Assembly (NCBI GenBank): GCA_025141015.1
Contig: CP081098.1
Span: 1,866,501-1,930,500, forward strand
Source: Rhodobacteraceae bacterium M382
GTDB taxonomy: Bacteria > Pseudomonadota > Alphaproteobacteria > Rhodobacterales > Rhodobacteraceae
Reading direction: 5' to 3'
DNA length: 64,000 nucleotides
The translations under genes were made by a program, and so were the position numbers. This document shows, piece by piece, positions 17,850 to 27,932 of the stretch (position 1 is the first letter of the stretch; the number at the start of each line of letters is the position of its first letter). The notes beneath the pieces were generated by a model. The model saw only the letters and a list, made by a program, of their open reading frames with translations, was not told where the DNA came from and did no database searches.

Positions 17850-17915
17850 GCGCTGAGCGCCAAATGGTTCTGCGCTGAGTGACAAATTGTTCTGCGCGGG
17901 GGTGCAAACAGCTTT
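17850..17915 (+). repeat. Three 22-bp direct repeats, candidate AraC operator
   Basis: Three head-to-tail units of exactly 22 bp start at 17850, 17872 and 17894; all begin GCGC, have a CAAA or CAAAT core near the middle and end TTCT, TTCT or TTT. A fourth GCGCGG begins at 17916. Two helical turns of spacing is what AraC-type monomers need to bind side by side on one face. They lie about 140 bp before hyuB and 70 bp before the divergent AraC gene. Copies 1 and 2 are closer to each other than to copy 3. Confidence 0.75.
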
Positions 17916-18053
17916 GCGCGGATCGTCAAGACCGCCCCGGCAACCCCGGTCATCCTGAAATCCGAGAACGACGTGCAAAGAACCATGCCGGATCGAGCGG
18001 CCCATGCGCCCCCGTCCGGTGGATCTTTTGCCCCATTCAGAGGACCAGAAAAC

Positions 18054-19805
18054 ATGGCTGATAACCCCGTAGACCCGATCACGCTTTCCGTGGTGCGCGG
18101 CGTATTGGAAACCACCCAGCGCGAAATGACGCTGGCGCTGGAAAAGACGGCGCGCAGTTCGGTGTTCAACCTTGCGCATGATTATTCCACGGCGCTGTTC
18201 AACCACACGCCCGAAATGATCCTGCAGGGGCAGGATATTCCGATTCACCTGGGATCGTTGATCCCGGCGATGAAATCGGTCGCGGGGTTCTTTGACGGGG
18301 ATATCAACGAAGGTGACCTGATCCTGCACAATGACCCGGCCTATGGGGGCAGCCACATCATCGACACCTGCATGTATTACCCGGTGTTCTATGAAGGCGA
18401 GCTGGTGTTCTGGACCGTCTGCAAGGGGCATCTGACGGATATTGGCGGCCCGGTTCCGGCGGGATACAACCCCGAGGCCAAGGAAATCTATGCCGAAGGG
18501 CTGCGCATCCCGCCGATCAAGCTGTGGGACAGGGGGGTGCCGCGCGACGACATCATGAACATGTTGCTGGTCAACATGCGGGCCCGGCGGGATCAGGAAG
18601 GTGATTTCAACGCCTTGATCGGGGCCTGTCAGGTGGGCGCGCGCAACCTGATTGCGCTGATGGACAAATATGGCAAAGAGACGGTTCAGACCTGCATTGC
18701 CAAGCTGTTGACCATGGCCAATGCCCATATGAAGGGGCTGATCGCGCAGGTGCCGGATGGGACCTATTCCGGCACGGCGGTGTTGGAAGATGCCGGGCAC
18801 GGGTTTGGCGATTTCGACATCACCGCGACGGTGACGATCACCGGCGACAGTTGCCACATCGAAATCGAAAGCCCGCCGCAGATCCCGTATTTCATCAACT
18901 CCTACGAAGGCAATTCCTATTCGGGTGTCTATCTGGGCCTGATGATGTTTGCGCAATTGCCGCCACCCTATAACGAGGGGCTGTATCGCAATGTCACGGT
19001 GGACATGGGCCGCAAGGGGACGTTGTGCAACGCCCAGTCACCTGCGCCGCATATGAATTGTACCACCACCCCGATGGAGACGTTGACCGATGCGGTGCGG
19101 CTGGCCTTTGAGCAGGCGGCCCCTGACAAGGTGTCGGCCAGCTGGGGGCACGCCAACGGCTGTAATATCGCCGGGTGGGACAATCGCCATGACGAAGAAT
19201 ACGTCACCATGGTTCTGGCTTCGATCATTTCGGGGGCCGGGGCGACCAACAGCCAGGATGGCTGGCACGCCTGTGGGCCCGAATGCTGTTTTGGGGCGCT
19301 GACGTCGGGGGATATCGAGATGCTCGAACATTCCTATCCGATCATCATTCACGAATACGGGCTGATGGAGGACAGCGGCGGCGCGGGCAAATTCCGCGGT
19401 GGGTCAGGCACGCGCTGGGCGGTCGAACCGTTGGATACGGACATGACCCTTGTCACCTTTGGCGAAGGTCGCCGCATTCCGGCGATGGGGGCCGCGGGTG
19501 CAAAATCCGCCATGGTTCACAAAAAGGTCGGCCGGTTGGAAATCACCCGCGACGGCGACACCCAGATCATCACCGACAATGTGATCGAGACCATCAAACC
19601 TGGTGAGATTGCCGCCAACCTCAACCCCGGTGGCGGCGGGTTCGGCAACCCGTTCGAACGCGACCCGTTGAAGGTGGTCGAAGACGTTCGAAACGGGCTG
19701 GTCAGTGTTGAAGGGGCCCGGCTGGACTATGGGGTGGTCATTGCCGACGCCGAAACCCTCGCCATTGACGAAACCGCCACTGAACACGCCCGTTCTGTCG
19801 CCTGA
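18054..19805 (+). CDS. hyuB: Hydantoinase B / oxoprolinase family subunit
   Basis: A 583-aa protein of the HyuB/oxoprolinase-B family, the larger catalytic partner of ATP-dependent ring-opening amidohydrolases that act on hydantoins, N-methylhydantoin, 5-oxoproline and related cyclic imides or acetone (acetone carboxylase). Family blocks include the N-terminal VRGVLETTQREM, LHNDPAYGGSHIIDT and the Gly-rich NPGGGGFGNPFERDP near the C-terminus. ATG at 18054 with AGAGGA upstream is preferred; a longer reading has no ribosome site. HyuA follows after 25 bases. Order B-A is less usual than A-B but well known. Substrate unassigned. Confidence 0.88.
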   Translation: MADNPVDPITLSVVRGVLETTQREMTLALEKTARSSVFNLAHDYSTALFNHTPEMILQGQDIPIHLGSLIPAMKSVAGFFDGDINEGDLILHNDPAYGGSHIIDTCMYYPVFYEGELVFWTVCKGHLTDIGGPVPAGYNPEAKEIYAEGLRIPPIKLWDRGVPRDDIMNMLLVNMRARRDQEGDFNALIGACQVGARNLIALMDKYGKETVQTCIAKLLTMANAHMKGLIAQVPDGTYSGTAVLEDAGHGFGDFDITATVTITGDSCHIEIESPPQIPYFINSYEGNSYSGVYLGLMMFAQLPPPYNEGLYRNVTVDMGRKGTLCNAQSPAPHMNCTTTPMETLTDAVRLAFEQAAPDKVSASWGHANGCNIAGWDNRHDEEYVTMVLASIISGAGATNSQDGWHACGPECCFGALTSGDIEMLEHSYPIIIHEYGLMEDSGGAGKFRGGSGTRWAVEPLDTDMTLVTFGEGRRIPAMGAAGAKSAMVHKKVGRLEITRDGDTQIITDNVIETIKPGEIAANLNPGGGGFGNPFERDPLKVVEDVRNGLVSVEGARLDYGVVIADAETLAIDETATEHARSVA

Positions 19806-19830
19806 TCCTATTGATCCGAAAGGAAAACAC

Positions 19831-21957
19831 ATGCGTACCCAATATCGCCTGGGCATTGATGCCGGCGGCACATTCACCGATTTCATTCTGGCCGACAAAA
19901 AGGGCAGCACCCAGATCTTCAAGGTTCTGTCCACGCCGACCGAACCGACCAAGGCCATCCGGAACGGTCTGGCGCTGATCACCGAGGAAACCGGCCTGAC
20001 GGCGCAGGACATCGTGTCGAATTCCGACCTGTGCATCAACGGCACCACCGTGGGTCTGAACGCGCTGATCACCCACACCGGGGCCAAGACCGGGTTGATC
20101 GCCACGCGGGGCCACGAAGATTCCATCGAAATCCGCCTGGGCCACAAGGAAGACGGGTATCGCTATGACCCGGATTATCCGCCCGCCACCATGCTGGTCC
20201 CGCGCCATCTGCGCAAAGGCATCTCGGAACGGGTGATTTCGGATGGGTCGGTCAAGACCCCGATCAACGAAGACGACGTGCGCGCCGCCTGTCGGTATTT
20301 TCTCGCCGAGAACGTGGAGTCGGTTGCGATCAGCTTTGTCTGGTCGGTGCTGCACCCCGAGCATGAGCTGCGCGCCGCCGAGATCGTCCGCGAGATGATG
20401 CCCGATGTGCGCCTGACGGTTGGCAGCCAATTGTACCCGCAGGTGCGTGAATACACCCGCACCTCTACCGCGATCGTGAATGCCTATCTGGCCCCGATCC
20501 TGCAACGCTATGTCGAAGCGATCGATGCCTATTTCCGCGAATTGGGCAGCCAGCACCCGGTGCGCTATTTCCAGTCGAACGGCGGGCTGGCGCTGGGCAA
20601 GGTGGTCAGCGACCAGTCGGTTTATGCGATCAATTCCGGGCCGGCATCGGCTCCGCAGGCGGCCTTGGATGTGGCCGAACCCTGGGGGGACAAGAACATC
20701 ATCACCTGTGACATGGGTGGCACCTCCTTTGACATCACCTTGACCAAGGATGGTCAGGCCAACGTCAACAAGAACATCGACTTTTTGCGCTATCGCATTG
20801 GAATTCCGATGATTCAGGTGGAAACCCTGGGGGCCGGTGGCGGGTCGATTGGCTGGATCGACTCGATGGGGCTGATCCAGATGGGTCCGCAATCGGCGGG
20901 ATCCGAACCGGGACCGGCCTGTTATGGTCAGGGCGGTGACAATCCGACCACCACGGATGCCAATCTGACGCTTGGCTATCTGAATGCCGATGGGCTGGTT
21001 GGCGGGCGTCTGCCGCTGGATGTGGACAAGGCGCGCAGCGCGATCAAGACCAAGCTGGCCGATCCGCTGGGCATTTCGGTGGAAAAGGCGGCCTATGGCA
21101 TGTTCACCATCGTCAACAACAACATGGTGAATGCGATCCGCCGGGTGTCGGTCGAACGGGGCTATGATCCGCGCGATTTCGTGCTGATGGGGGCCGGGGG
21201 CGCGACCGGGGCGCATATCACCGCGCTGGCCCGTGAAATGGGGATCTCCAAAGTTCTGATTTCCAAGCTGGCCTCGGGGTTGTGCGCCTATGGTCAGATC
21301 ATATCGGACGTCAAATACAACTATATGGCTCCGGCACCGATCCGGCTGGAGGGGGCCGAGGCGGCGCAAACGCTGGATCAGCTGTTCAACAAGCTGGAGT
21401 TGCGGGGCCATGGAGATCTGAGCCAGGACGGGTTCAGCGACGACAAGATTTCGATCCGTCGCAGTCTGGACATGCGTTATGTCGGGCAGGTGCATGAATG
21501 CACGGTCGAGATCGCGCCCTTTGAGGTCACAGAGCCGTCGCTGGAGGACATCAAGGCGGCGTTCCACGCCCGTCACAAGGCGCTGTACACCTATGATGAA
21601 CCGCATAACGCCGTCGAAGTGGTGAATGTCGAAAGCACCATCGCCGGACGTGTGGACAAACCCAAACGTATGAGCATTGCCGCGGGATCGGGTGCCGAGA
21701 GCACGTTGAAGGGCCGCCGCGCGATGGTGTTCAGCGCCGACGGACAGGCACAGGACACGCCGGTCTATGACGGTGCTGCATTGGGGGCGGGGGACGTGTT
21801 GCATGGGCCTGCCGTCATCGAAGAGGTCACCACCACCATCGTGATCGAGCCGGGTTGGACCGTGTCGCTGCACGAAAGCGGGGTCTATGTGCTGACGGCG
21901 GAGACCGCCCCGGAGGGCCGGCCGCTGAGCCAGCTCAAAGAACTGGCCGGGGTCTGA
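19831..21957 (+). CDS. hyuA: Hydantoinase A / oxoprolinase family subunit
   Basis: A 708-aa ATP-binding partner of HyuB with an actin-like fold. The N-terminal phosphate-binding loop is GIDAGGTFTDFIL (residues 8-20) and the second is CDMGGTSFDI in mid-protein. The GAGGATGAHITALAREMGI segment is also family-typical. The ATG at 19831 has AAAGGAAAA upstream; an alternative open reading from 19705 inside hyuB is not credible. It couples ATP hydrolysis to ring opening of a cyclic amide. It is followed after three bases by the ABC genes, so import and ring opening of the same compound are likely co-ordinated. Confidence 0.9.
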   Translation: MRTQYRLGIDAGGTFTDFILADKKGSTQIFKVLSTPTEPTKAIRNGLALITEETGLTAQDIVSNSDLCINGTTVGLNALITHTGAKTGLIATRGHEDSIEIRLGHKEDGYRYDPDYPPATMLVPRHLRKGISERVISDGSVKTPINEDDVRAACRYFLAENVESVAISFVWSVLHPEHELRAAEIVREMMPDVRLTVGSQLYPQVREYTRTSTAIVNAYLAPILQRYVEAIDAYFRELGSQHPVRYFQSNGGLALGKVVSDQSVYAINSGPASAPQAALDVAEPWGDKNIITCDMGGTSFDITLTKDGQANVNKNIDFLRYRIGIPMIQVETLGAGGGSIGWIDSMGLIQMGPQSAGSEPGPACYGQGGDNPTTTDANLTLGYLNADGLVGGRLPLDVDKARSAIKTKLADPLGISVEKAAYGMFTIVNNNMVNAIRRVSVERGYDPRDFVLMGAGGATGAHITALAREMGISKVLISKLASGLCAYGQIISDVKYNYMAPAPIRLEGAEAAQTLDQLFNKLELRGHGDLSQDGFSDDKISIRRSLDMRYVGQVHECTVEIAPFEVTEPSLEDIKAAFHARHKALYTYDEPHNAVEVVNVESTIAGRVDKPKRMSIAAGSGAESTLKGRRAMVFSADGQAQDTPVYDGAALGAGDVLHGPAVIEEVTTTIVIEPGWTVSLHESGVYVLTAETAPEGRPLSQLKELAGV

Positions 21958-21960
21958 GCC

Positions 21961-22754
21961 ATGGCGCGGCGACACAGCACGGCGTCCTCGCAGGCCGAGT
22001 CCGCCCGGGCCGAACCCTCTCAGGCCGAGCCCTCTCTGGCTGCATCCGGGGTGACCGTGGCCTTTGGCGGGTTCAAGGCGCTCACCGATGTCACGATGTC
22101 GATCACGCCGGGCAGCGTTCATGGGCTGATTGGCCCCAATGGCGCGGGCAAGACGACAATGGTCAACACATTGACCGGGTTCCAGGCACCGACCACAGGG
22201 TCGGTCGCCCTGGGGGGCAAGGAGGTGGGCCGGATGTCGCCGCACCAGCTGCGCCGCGAAGGCGTGGCGCGGACATTTCAGGCCGGACGGTTGTTCACCG
22301 GTCTGGATGTTCTCGACAATCTGGCCGTGACGGGTGTGGGGCTGGGGCATTCCCGATCCGGGTCCGAGGCCGAAGCGTTGCGGGTGCTGGGCTGGATGGG
22401 GGTGCCCCATTTGGCTGAACGGCCGGCGGCGGGGCTGCCGTATACCGACGAACGGCGTGTGGGAATTGCCCGTGCCTTGATGTTTGCGCCGGACTTCTTG
22501 CTGCTGGATGAACCGGCGGCAGGAATGTCCGAAGCCGAAGCCGGCGATCTCGCCGCGCTGATCGCGCGTGTGGCAACCGAACTGGGCACCGGCGTTCTGC
22601 TCATCGAACACAATGTCGGGTTGGTTCTGTCCGTATCTCAGCATGTCTATGTGCTGGATGCGGGGCAGGTCATCGAAGAGGGCGACGTCGATGTGATCCT
22701 CAAGAGCCAGGTTGTGCGCGATGCCTATTTTGGTGCCGATCAGGAGGCCGCGTG

Positions 22755-22755
<1 letters not shown>
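21961..22755 (+). CDS. livG: Branched-chain amino acid-type ABC transporter ATPase (LivG)
   Basis: A 264-aa ATPase. Walker A is GPNGAGKTT near residue 59, the Q-loop region is ARTFQAGRLF and Walker B is LLLDEPAAGM. The signature region, normally LPYGQQR in LivG, reads LPYTDERR here, so the Gly-Gln core is altered. A 27-residue N-terminal extension contains a repeated QAE/RAE-P-S pattern encoded by 15-bp repeats. It starts three bases after hyuA and overlaps livF by one base (TGATG). It energises import of the likely HyuAB substrate. Confidence 0.88.
21991..22035 (+). repeat. Three 15-bp repeats at the 5' end of livG
   Basis: Imperfect tandem units CAGGCCGAGTCCGCC, CGGGCCGAACCCTCT and CAGGCCGAGCCCTCT encode a low-complexity Gln/Arg-Ala-Glu-x-Ser tract ahead of the ATPase domain. 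Probably replication-slippage material tolerated in a disordered tail. Confidence 0.7.
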
Positions 22756-23485
<730 letters not shown>

Positions 23486-23489
<4 letters not shown>

Positions 23490-24400
23490 ATTCTGCTGCA
23501 CAACTGTTTTTTGATGCGGCTTCGCTGGGTGGGATCTATGCGATGGCCGCCCTGGGGATCGCGTTGATCTTTGGGGTGATGAACCTGGTGAACTTTGCCC
23601 ATGGCGAATACATCGCCTTTTGCGTGTTCGCCCTGATCGTGCCATCGACCGACGCCGTGGCGGTGTTGTTTCTGGGCAAGGCACCGGCCTTTGTGTTGAT
23701 CCCGGTTCTGCTGGCGGTGGGCGCCGGAGCTGCCGTGGCCAGCGAATACATCGTGTTCCGCCATATGCGCCGGGCAACGCCGGTGGCGATGATGATTTCC
23801 TCCTTTGCGCTGGGCTTTGTCATCCAGAATTCGCTGCTGGCGATTTACGGAGGGCGGCCCAAGGCCATCAGCCTGTGGCCGGATCTGAACACGCCTGTGG
23901 CCGTGGCGGGGGCGCATGTCCCGCTGCTGCAGCTGATTGTCATCCTGAGCACGGTGGTGGTGGTCTGTGCCCTGGCGCTGTTGTTGAAGAAAACCCGCCT
24001 GGGGTTGGAAATGCGGGCCGCGGCCGAGAATTTCACCATGGCGCGGCTGTTGGGGGTGCGGGCCAATGTGGTGATCACCGGGGCCTTTGCCCTGTCGGGC
24101 GCGCTGGCGGCGGCCGTCGCGCTGATCCTGGCGACCCAGACCGGGGTCGCAGATGTCCGCATGGGCGGGCAGATCATGCTGGTTGCCTTTATCGCCACGG
24201 TCATCGGCGGGTTGGGGTCGTTGCCCGGTGCCGTGGCCGCGGGATTTCTGATTGGTGCGACATCCATTGTGTTGCAGGCCTTTCTGCCGCTGGAAGTCCG
24301 CCCGTTCCGCGACGCCTTTCTTTACACGCTGGTCATCGTTTGCCTGCTTTTGCGTCCGCAAGGGTTGTTCGTGCCCAGTTCAGCCAAGCCGAGGATTTGA
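23486..24400 (+). CDS. livH: Branched-chain amino acid-type ABC transporter permease (LivH)
   Basis: A 304-aa permease with about eight hydrophobic helices. The N-terminal ASLGGIYAMAALGIALIFGV and NLVNFAHGE blocks are hallmarks of LivH, and the late IGGLGSLPGAVAAGFLIG is the coupling region. Overlaps livF (ATGA) and lies three bases before livM. Confidence 0.92.
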
Positions 24401-24403
24401 ACC

Positions 24404-25462
24404 ATGATGGGTAAACACGCACAAAACCGGCTTCTGGCCTATTCCACCCCGATTGTTCTGATCGGACTTCTGGTCCTGATGGCGGGAATGGTCAGCCTGT
24501 TCGGGGACAAGGCGCTGGCCCGGACGATGGCCGAAACCCTGGTCCGGGTGGTGCTGGTGGTCGGTCTTTGGATCTTTGTCGGCAATTCGGGCGTCGTCAG
24601 TTTCGGCCATGCCGGGTACATGGCGATCGGTGCCTATTGTTCGGCGTGGCTGACGCTGAAGCCACAGATGAAATCCATGTTCCTTCCGGACCTGCCGCAA
24701 TGGTTGGCGCAGGCGGAATGGCCGGTTTTGCCTGCCGCGATCGTGTCGGGGCTGTTGGCGGCGCTGGTTGCGCTGATCTCTGGCGCGGCAATCCTGCGGC
24801 TGTCGGGTATTGCCGCCTCGATCGCGACCTTTGCATTCCTGGCCATCGTCAACACCGTCTATTCCAACTGGGAAGGCGTCACCGGTGCGACGTCATCGGT
24901 GGTCGGGCTGGCCCGCTATGTGGATCAATGGGTGGCCTTGGCCTGGGCGGCCGCGGCGATCATTGCCGCCAATCTCTATGCCAATTCTGCCAGCGGGCTG
25001 GCGCTGCGGGCCACCCGCGAGGATGACGTTGCCGCGTCGGCCTGTGGGATCGACATGTATCGCCATCGGTTGATCGCATTGGTCGTCAGCGGGTTCTTTA
25101 CCGGCGTATCCGGTGCGCTGTTGGGGCATTCGATCGGTGTTCTGAACCCGGACAGTTTCTATCTGAACATCACCTTCATTTCGCTGGCGATGCTGGTGGT
25201 TGGTGGCATTGCCAGCCTGTCGGGGGCGGTCATCGGGGTGCTGAGCCTGTCCGTGCTGATCGAGGCGCTGGTGCGTCTGGAACAGGGCGTGACAGTCGGG
25301 GCCACCGCGTTTGCCCTGCCCAGCGGGGCCCAGGAAATCCTGATCGGGATCGTGATGATCCTGATCCTGGTGCTGCGCCCGTCCGGGCTTTTGGCGGGCA
25401 AGGAGCTGCGCCTGCCCCGGAGGAGCGAGACACGTCAATCAAAAAATACCCAAACCAACTGA
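24404..25462 (+). CDS. livM: Branched-chain amino acid-type ABC transporter permease (LivM)
   Basis: A 352-aa permease with about nine hydrophobic segments. SNSGVVSFGHAGYMAIGAY-like sequence, TRE-DD-AASACGI and GGIASLSGAVIG are typical LivM blocks. A basic tail follows the last helix. Two adjacent ATG codons (24404, 24407) can serve as start. It forms the transmembrane heterodimer with LivH. Confidence 0.92.
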   Translation: MMGKHAQNRLLAYSTPIVLIGLLVLMAGMVSLFGDKALARTMAETLVRVVLVVGLWIFVGNSGVVSFGHAGYMAIGAYCSAWLTLKPQMKSMFLPDLPQWLAQAEWPVLPAAIVSGLLAALVALISGAAILRLSGIAASIATFAFLAIVNTVYSNWEGVTGATSSVVGLARYVDQWVALAWAAAAIIAANLYANSASGLALRATREDDVAASACGIDMYRHRLIALVVSGFFTGVSGALLGHSIGVLNPDSFYLNITFISLAMLVVGGIASLSGAVIGVLSLSVLIEALVRLEQGVTVGATAFALPSGAQEILIGIVMILILVLRPSGLLAGKELRLPRRSETRQSKNTQTN

Positions 25463-25473
25463 GGAGACGTTCC

Positions 25474-26646
25474 ATGAAACACGCATTGATTGCATCCGCA
25501 TTGACGCTGGCGCTGGCATCGCCAGCATTGGCCAGCGACGACATAACGGTGGGCTTTGCCATCGCCAAATCGGGCTGGATGGAAGCCTATGACACCCCCG
25601 CCGCAGCGGCGGCCAAGATCCGCATCGGTGAAATCAACGCCAATGGCGGGCTATTGGGGCAGCAGGTCAAATGGGTCGAGACCGACACCAAAACCGACCG
25701 GGCGCAATCGGCCAAGGCCGGTCTGCAGGTTCTGGATGACGGGGCCGATATGATGGTCGTCAGCTGCGATTACGATTTTGGGGCTCCGGCGGCCCTGGCG
25801 GCAGAAGCTGAGGGCAAGAATTCGTTCTTTCTGTGTGCCGAAGACGTGAAGGCCGGCATTCAGGGCGTTGGCCCGAACAGCTTTTCCGGTTCGGTTCTGG
25901 CGGCGGTGCAGGGCGCAACCATGGCGGAATGGTCCACGCATCAGCGGGACGCCAAAACCGGTTATGTCCTGTTGGACACGACCATCGAATACAACAAAGG
26001 CATCTGTACCGGTTTTGACTGGATGTTTCCAAAGGCCGGTGGCGACATCGTCGGGCGCGACACGTTCAAGAACAACGATGCCTCGATCGCCAGCCAGATC
26101 AGCCGGATCAAGGCGCTGCCCCAGGAGCCGGATGTGATCATGCTGTGCTCCTATATTCCCGGTGCGGCGGCGGCTGTGCGCCAGCTGCGCGCAGCTGGCA
26201 TCCAGTCGATGATCCTGAATGGGTCGGCGGTGGATGGGTCCTATTGGCTGGACGCGGTTCCCGATCTGTCGGGGTTTGTGCTGCCGGTCCAGGGATCGAT
26301 CTATGGCGACGATCCACGCGCCGAGGTCGAACGCTTTAACACCGCGTATGAGGCTGCGACCGGGGCCCGTCCGGCCAGTCAATACGCCTATCCCGGCTAT
26401 GTTCTGATTGACCTCTGGGCCAAGGCCGTCGCCCGCGCGGGAACAGTGGAAGGCAGCGCCGTGACGGCTGAGCTGGAAAAGATGCAGAACGAAGCGACCA
26501 CATTTGGTCCGCGCAGCTTCAGCGACACCCTGCATCATCAGAACAGCGCAAACATGCAGATCATCGAGATTTCCGGTGCGACCCCTGCAGTTGTCGACAA
26601 TTGGACCATCAGTGAGCCGGTGCCGCTGGATGTGTTGTTGAAGTAA
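25474..26646 (+). CDS. livK: ABC transporter substrate-binding protein (LivK-like)
   Basis: A 390-aa periplasmic protein with a clear signal peptide (residues 1-21, cleavage after ALA). It belongs to the type I periplasmic binding proteins of the branched-chain amino acid, amide and urea class. GAGGAG precedes the ATG. It is the last gene of the operon, and a hairpin follows. Placement of the binding protein last after hyuBA-livGFHM suggests one dedicated uptake and catabolism unit for an amide-like compound. Confidence 0.92.
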   Translation: MKHALIASALTLALASPALASDDITVGFAIAKSGWMEAYDTPAAAAAKIRIGEINANGGLLGQQVKWVETDTKTDRAQSAKAGLQVLDDGADMMVVSCDYDFGAPAALAAEAEGKNSFFLCAEDVKAGIQGVGPNSFSGSVLAAVQGATMAEWSTHQRDAKTGYVLLDTTIEYNKGICTGFDWMFPKAGGDIVGRDTFKNNDASIASQISRIKALPQEPDVIMLCSYIPGAAAAVRQLRAAGIQSMILNGSAVDGSYWLDAVPDLSGFVLPVQGSIYGDDPRAEVERFNTAYEAATGARPASQYAYPGYVLIDLWAKAVARAGTVEGSAVTAELEKMQNEATTFGPRSFSDTLHHQNSANMQIIEISGATPAVVDNWTISEPVPLDVLLK

Positions 26647-26648
26647 GC

Positions 26649-26707
26649 CACACAGGCGCGACATGCGCCCGTTCCAGATGTCTGTCCGGAGCGGGCGTAC
26701 CTGTGTG
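26649..26707 (+). terminator. Large hairpin after livK
   Basis: Outer arms CACACAGG / CCTGTGTG and an inner CGCCCG / CGGGCG stem extended by further pairs form a long two-part stem-loop starting two bases after the livK stop. No T-run follows. The rest of the 252-bp gap up to the convergent regulator shows no gene. Confidence 0.55.
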
Positions 26708-26898
26708 CGGGGGCCTCTGCGCCGTGCGGCAGGTGTCCAACGTCAACAAGGGGAACACTGTCCGCGACTTGTCGAATGCACACATGTTGCAACTGAGGGC
26801 CACAGGCCCGTGGCCTGCGACAGTATCCCGTTCTACCCCCGCTGATCTCGCCCCGGTTGGGGGGCAGTGGTGCCCCGAGACCATCGCGGCCCCGGATC

Positions 26899-27828
26899 TC
26901 AGCTTTGGCGGTCGCGGGACGCGGGGTGGCCGTATCTTTGCCGATAGGCCCGGGCAAAGCTCTCCGGGTTTTCAAATCCGCACAGGCTCGAGATTTCGCT
27001 GATGCGCAGGCTGGAGTTCTGCACCAGATTGCGGGCCTCTGCCAGCCGCAGATTGCGGTAATAGCCGGCCGGGGTCTGGTGCAAGTGGTGTTTGAACAGC
27101 CGCCCCAATGTCCATTGCGGAACCCCGACGCGGGCGGCAATCTCGGCAACGGTGATCGGCTGATCCAGCGTGGCAATCATCAAATCGACGGCCTTGGCCA
27201 GATTGCGATCCAGGCGCGCCAGCGACGTGTCGGTCAGCAGCCGTTGTTGTGGGCCGGTGTGGTTGGTGGGCCGATAGGTCAGGATCTCGGCCACCCGATA
27301 TGCCAGCTGCCGTCCGCTGAAATGTTCGATCAATCCCAGGGTCATGTCGAACGTGGCGACCCCGCCGGCGCTGGAACAGCGGGTGTCAGAGACGTCAAAC
27401 AACCGGTCGGCAAACATATCCGCGCCGAATTTCTCGCGATAGCCGCGCAGCGCCTCGAAATGCACCGCCGCGGGGCGGCTGCGCAGCAGCCCGGCTTCGG
27501 CAAAGATCAACGCGCCAGTGTCAACACAGCCCATCAAAGCGCCTTGGCGGGCGCGGTGTTTGAGCCAGCCGAGCAAGGGTCCGGCAACCGCTGTTTCCGG
27601 GTGGTAGGAGGACAGCAGCAACACGACATCCGCCGGGCTGTGATCCAGTTGGTCGGTGTTGATGTCTATGCCGCTGGAACTGGTGAGGTGGCCGCCCTTG
27701 ACCGACAGGAATCGCCAGCGCCACAGCGTGTCGGCGGTTTCGCGGTTGGCCACCCGCAGCGGTTCGGTCACCAGGGTGAGCGACAGGATCGGAAAGTTGT
27801 CGGTCAGGACAATGTCGGCATGTGGCAT
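26899..27828 (-). CDS. GlxA-family transcriptional regulator (DJ-1/PfpI + AraC; CdhR/GbdR-like)
   Basis: A 309-aa regulator with an N-terminal DJ-1/PfpI class I glutamine-amidotransferase-like domain (about residues 5-170) and a C-terminal AraC double helix-turn-helix (about residues 210-305, ending with ISEISSLCGFENPESFARAYR then RYGHPAS). Regulators of this layout include GbdR (glycine betaine) and CdhR (carnitine) in pseudomonads. It is divergent from the gamma-butyrobetaine dioxygenase-like gene, with 104 bp between the starts, which fits control by a quaternary ammonium ligand. Ligand identity is inferred only. Confidence 0.88.
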   Translation of the reverse strand: MPHADIVLTDNFPILSLTLVTEPLRVANRETADTLWRWRFLSVKGGHLTSSSGIDINTDQLDHSPADVVLLLSSYHPETAVAGPLLGWLKHRARQGALMGCVDTGALIFAEAGLLRSRPAAVHFEALRGYREKFGADMFADRLFDVSDTRCSSAGGVATFDMTLGLIEHFSGRQLAYRVAEILTYRPTNHTGPQQRLLTDTSLARLDRNLAKAVDLMIATLDQPITVAEIAARVGVPQWTLGRLFKHHLHQTPAGYYRNLRLAEARNLVQNSSLRISEISSLCGFENPESFARAYRQRYGHPASRDRQS

Positions 27829-27932
27829 GGTGGCTCGGATCAGTTTGTCAAAATACGTTAGTTAATTGCCAATTTTGATCAACTGTTTTTGCGCGACTGT
27901 TCCTAACATCCGGGGGCAGTGGAGGAGAGCAT

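Noticed and set aside
17850-17915. The 22-bp repeats as a short CRISPR
   Set aside because: The units are contiguous with no spacers and are imperfect; no cas gene is present. An operator array fits better.
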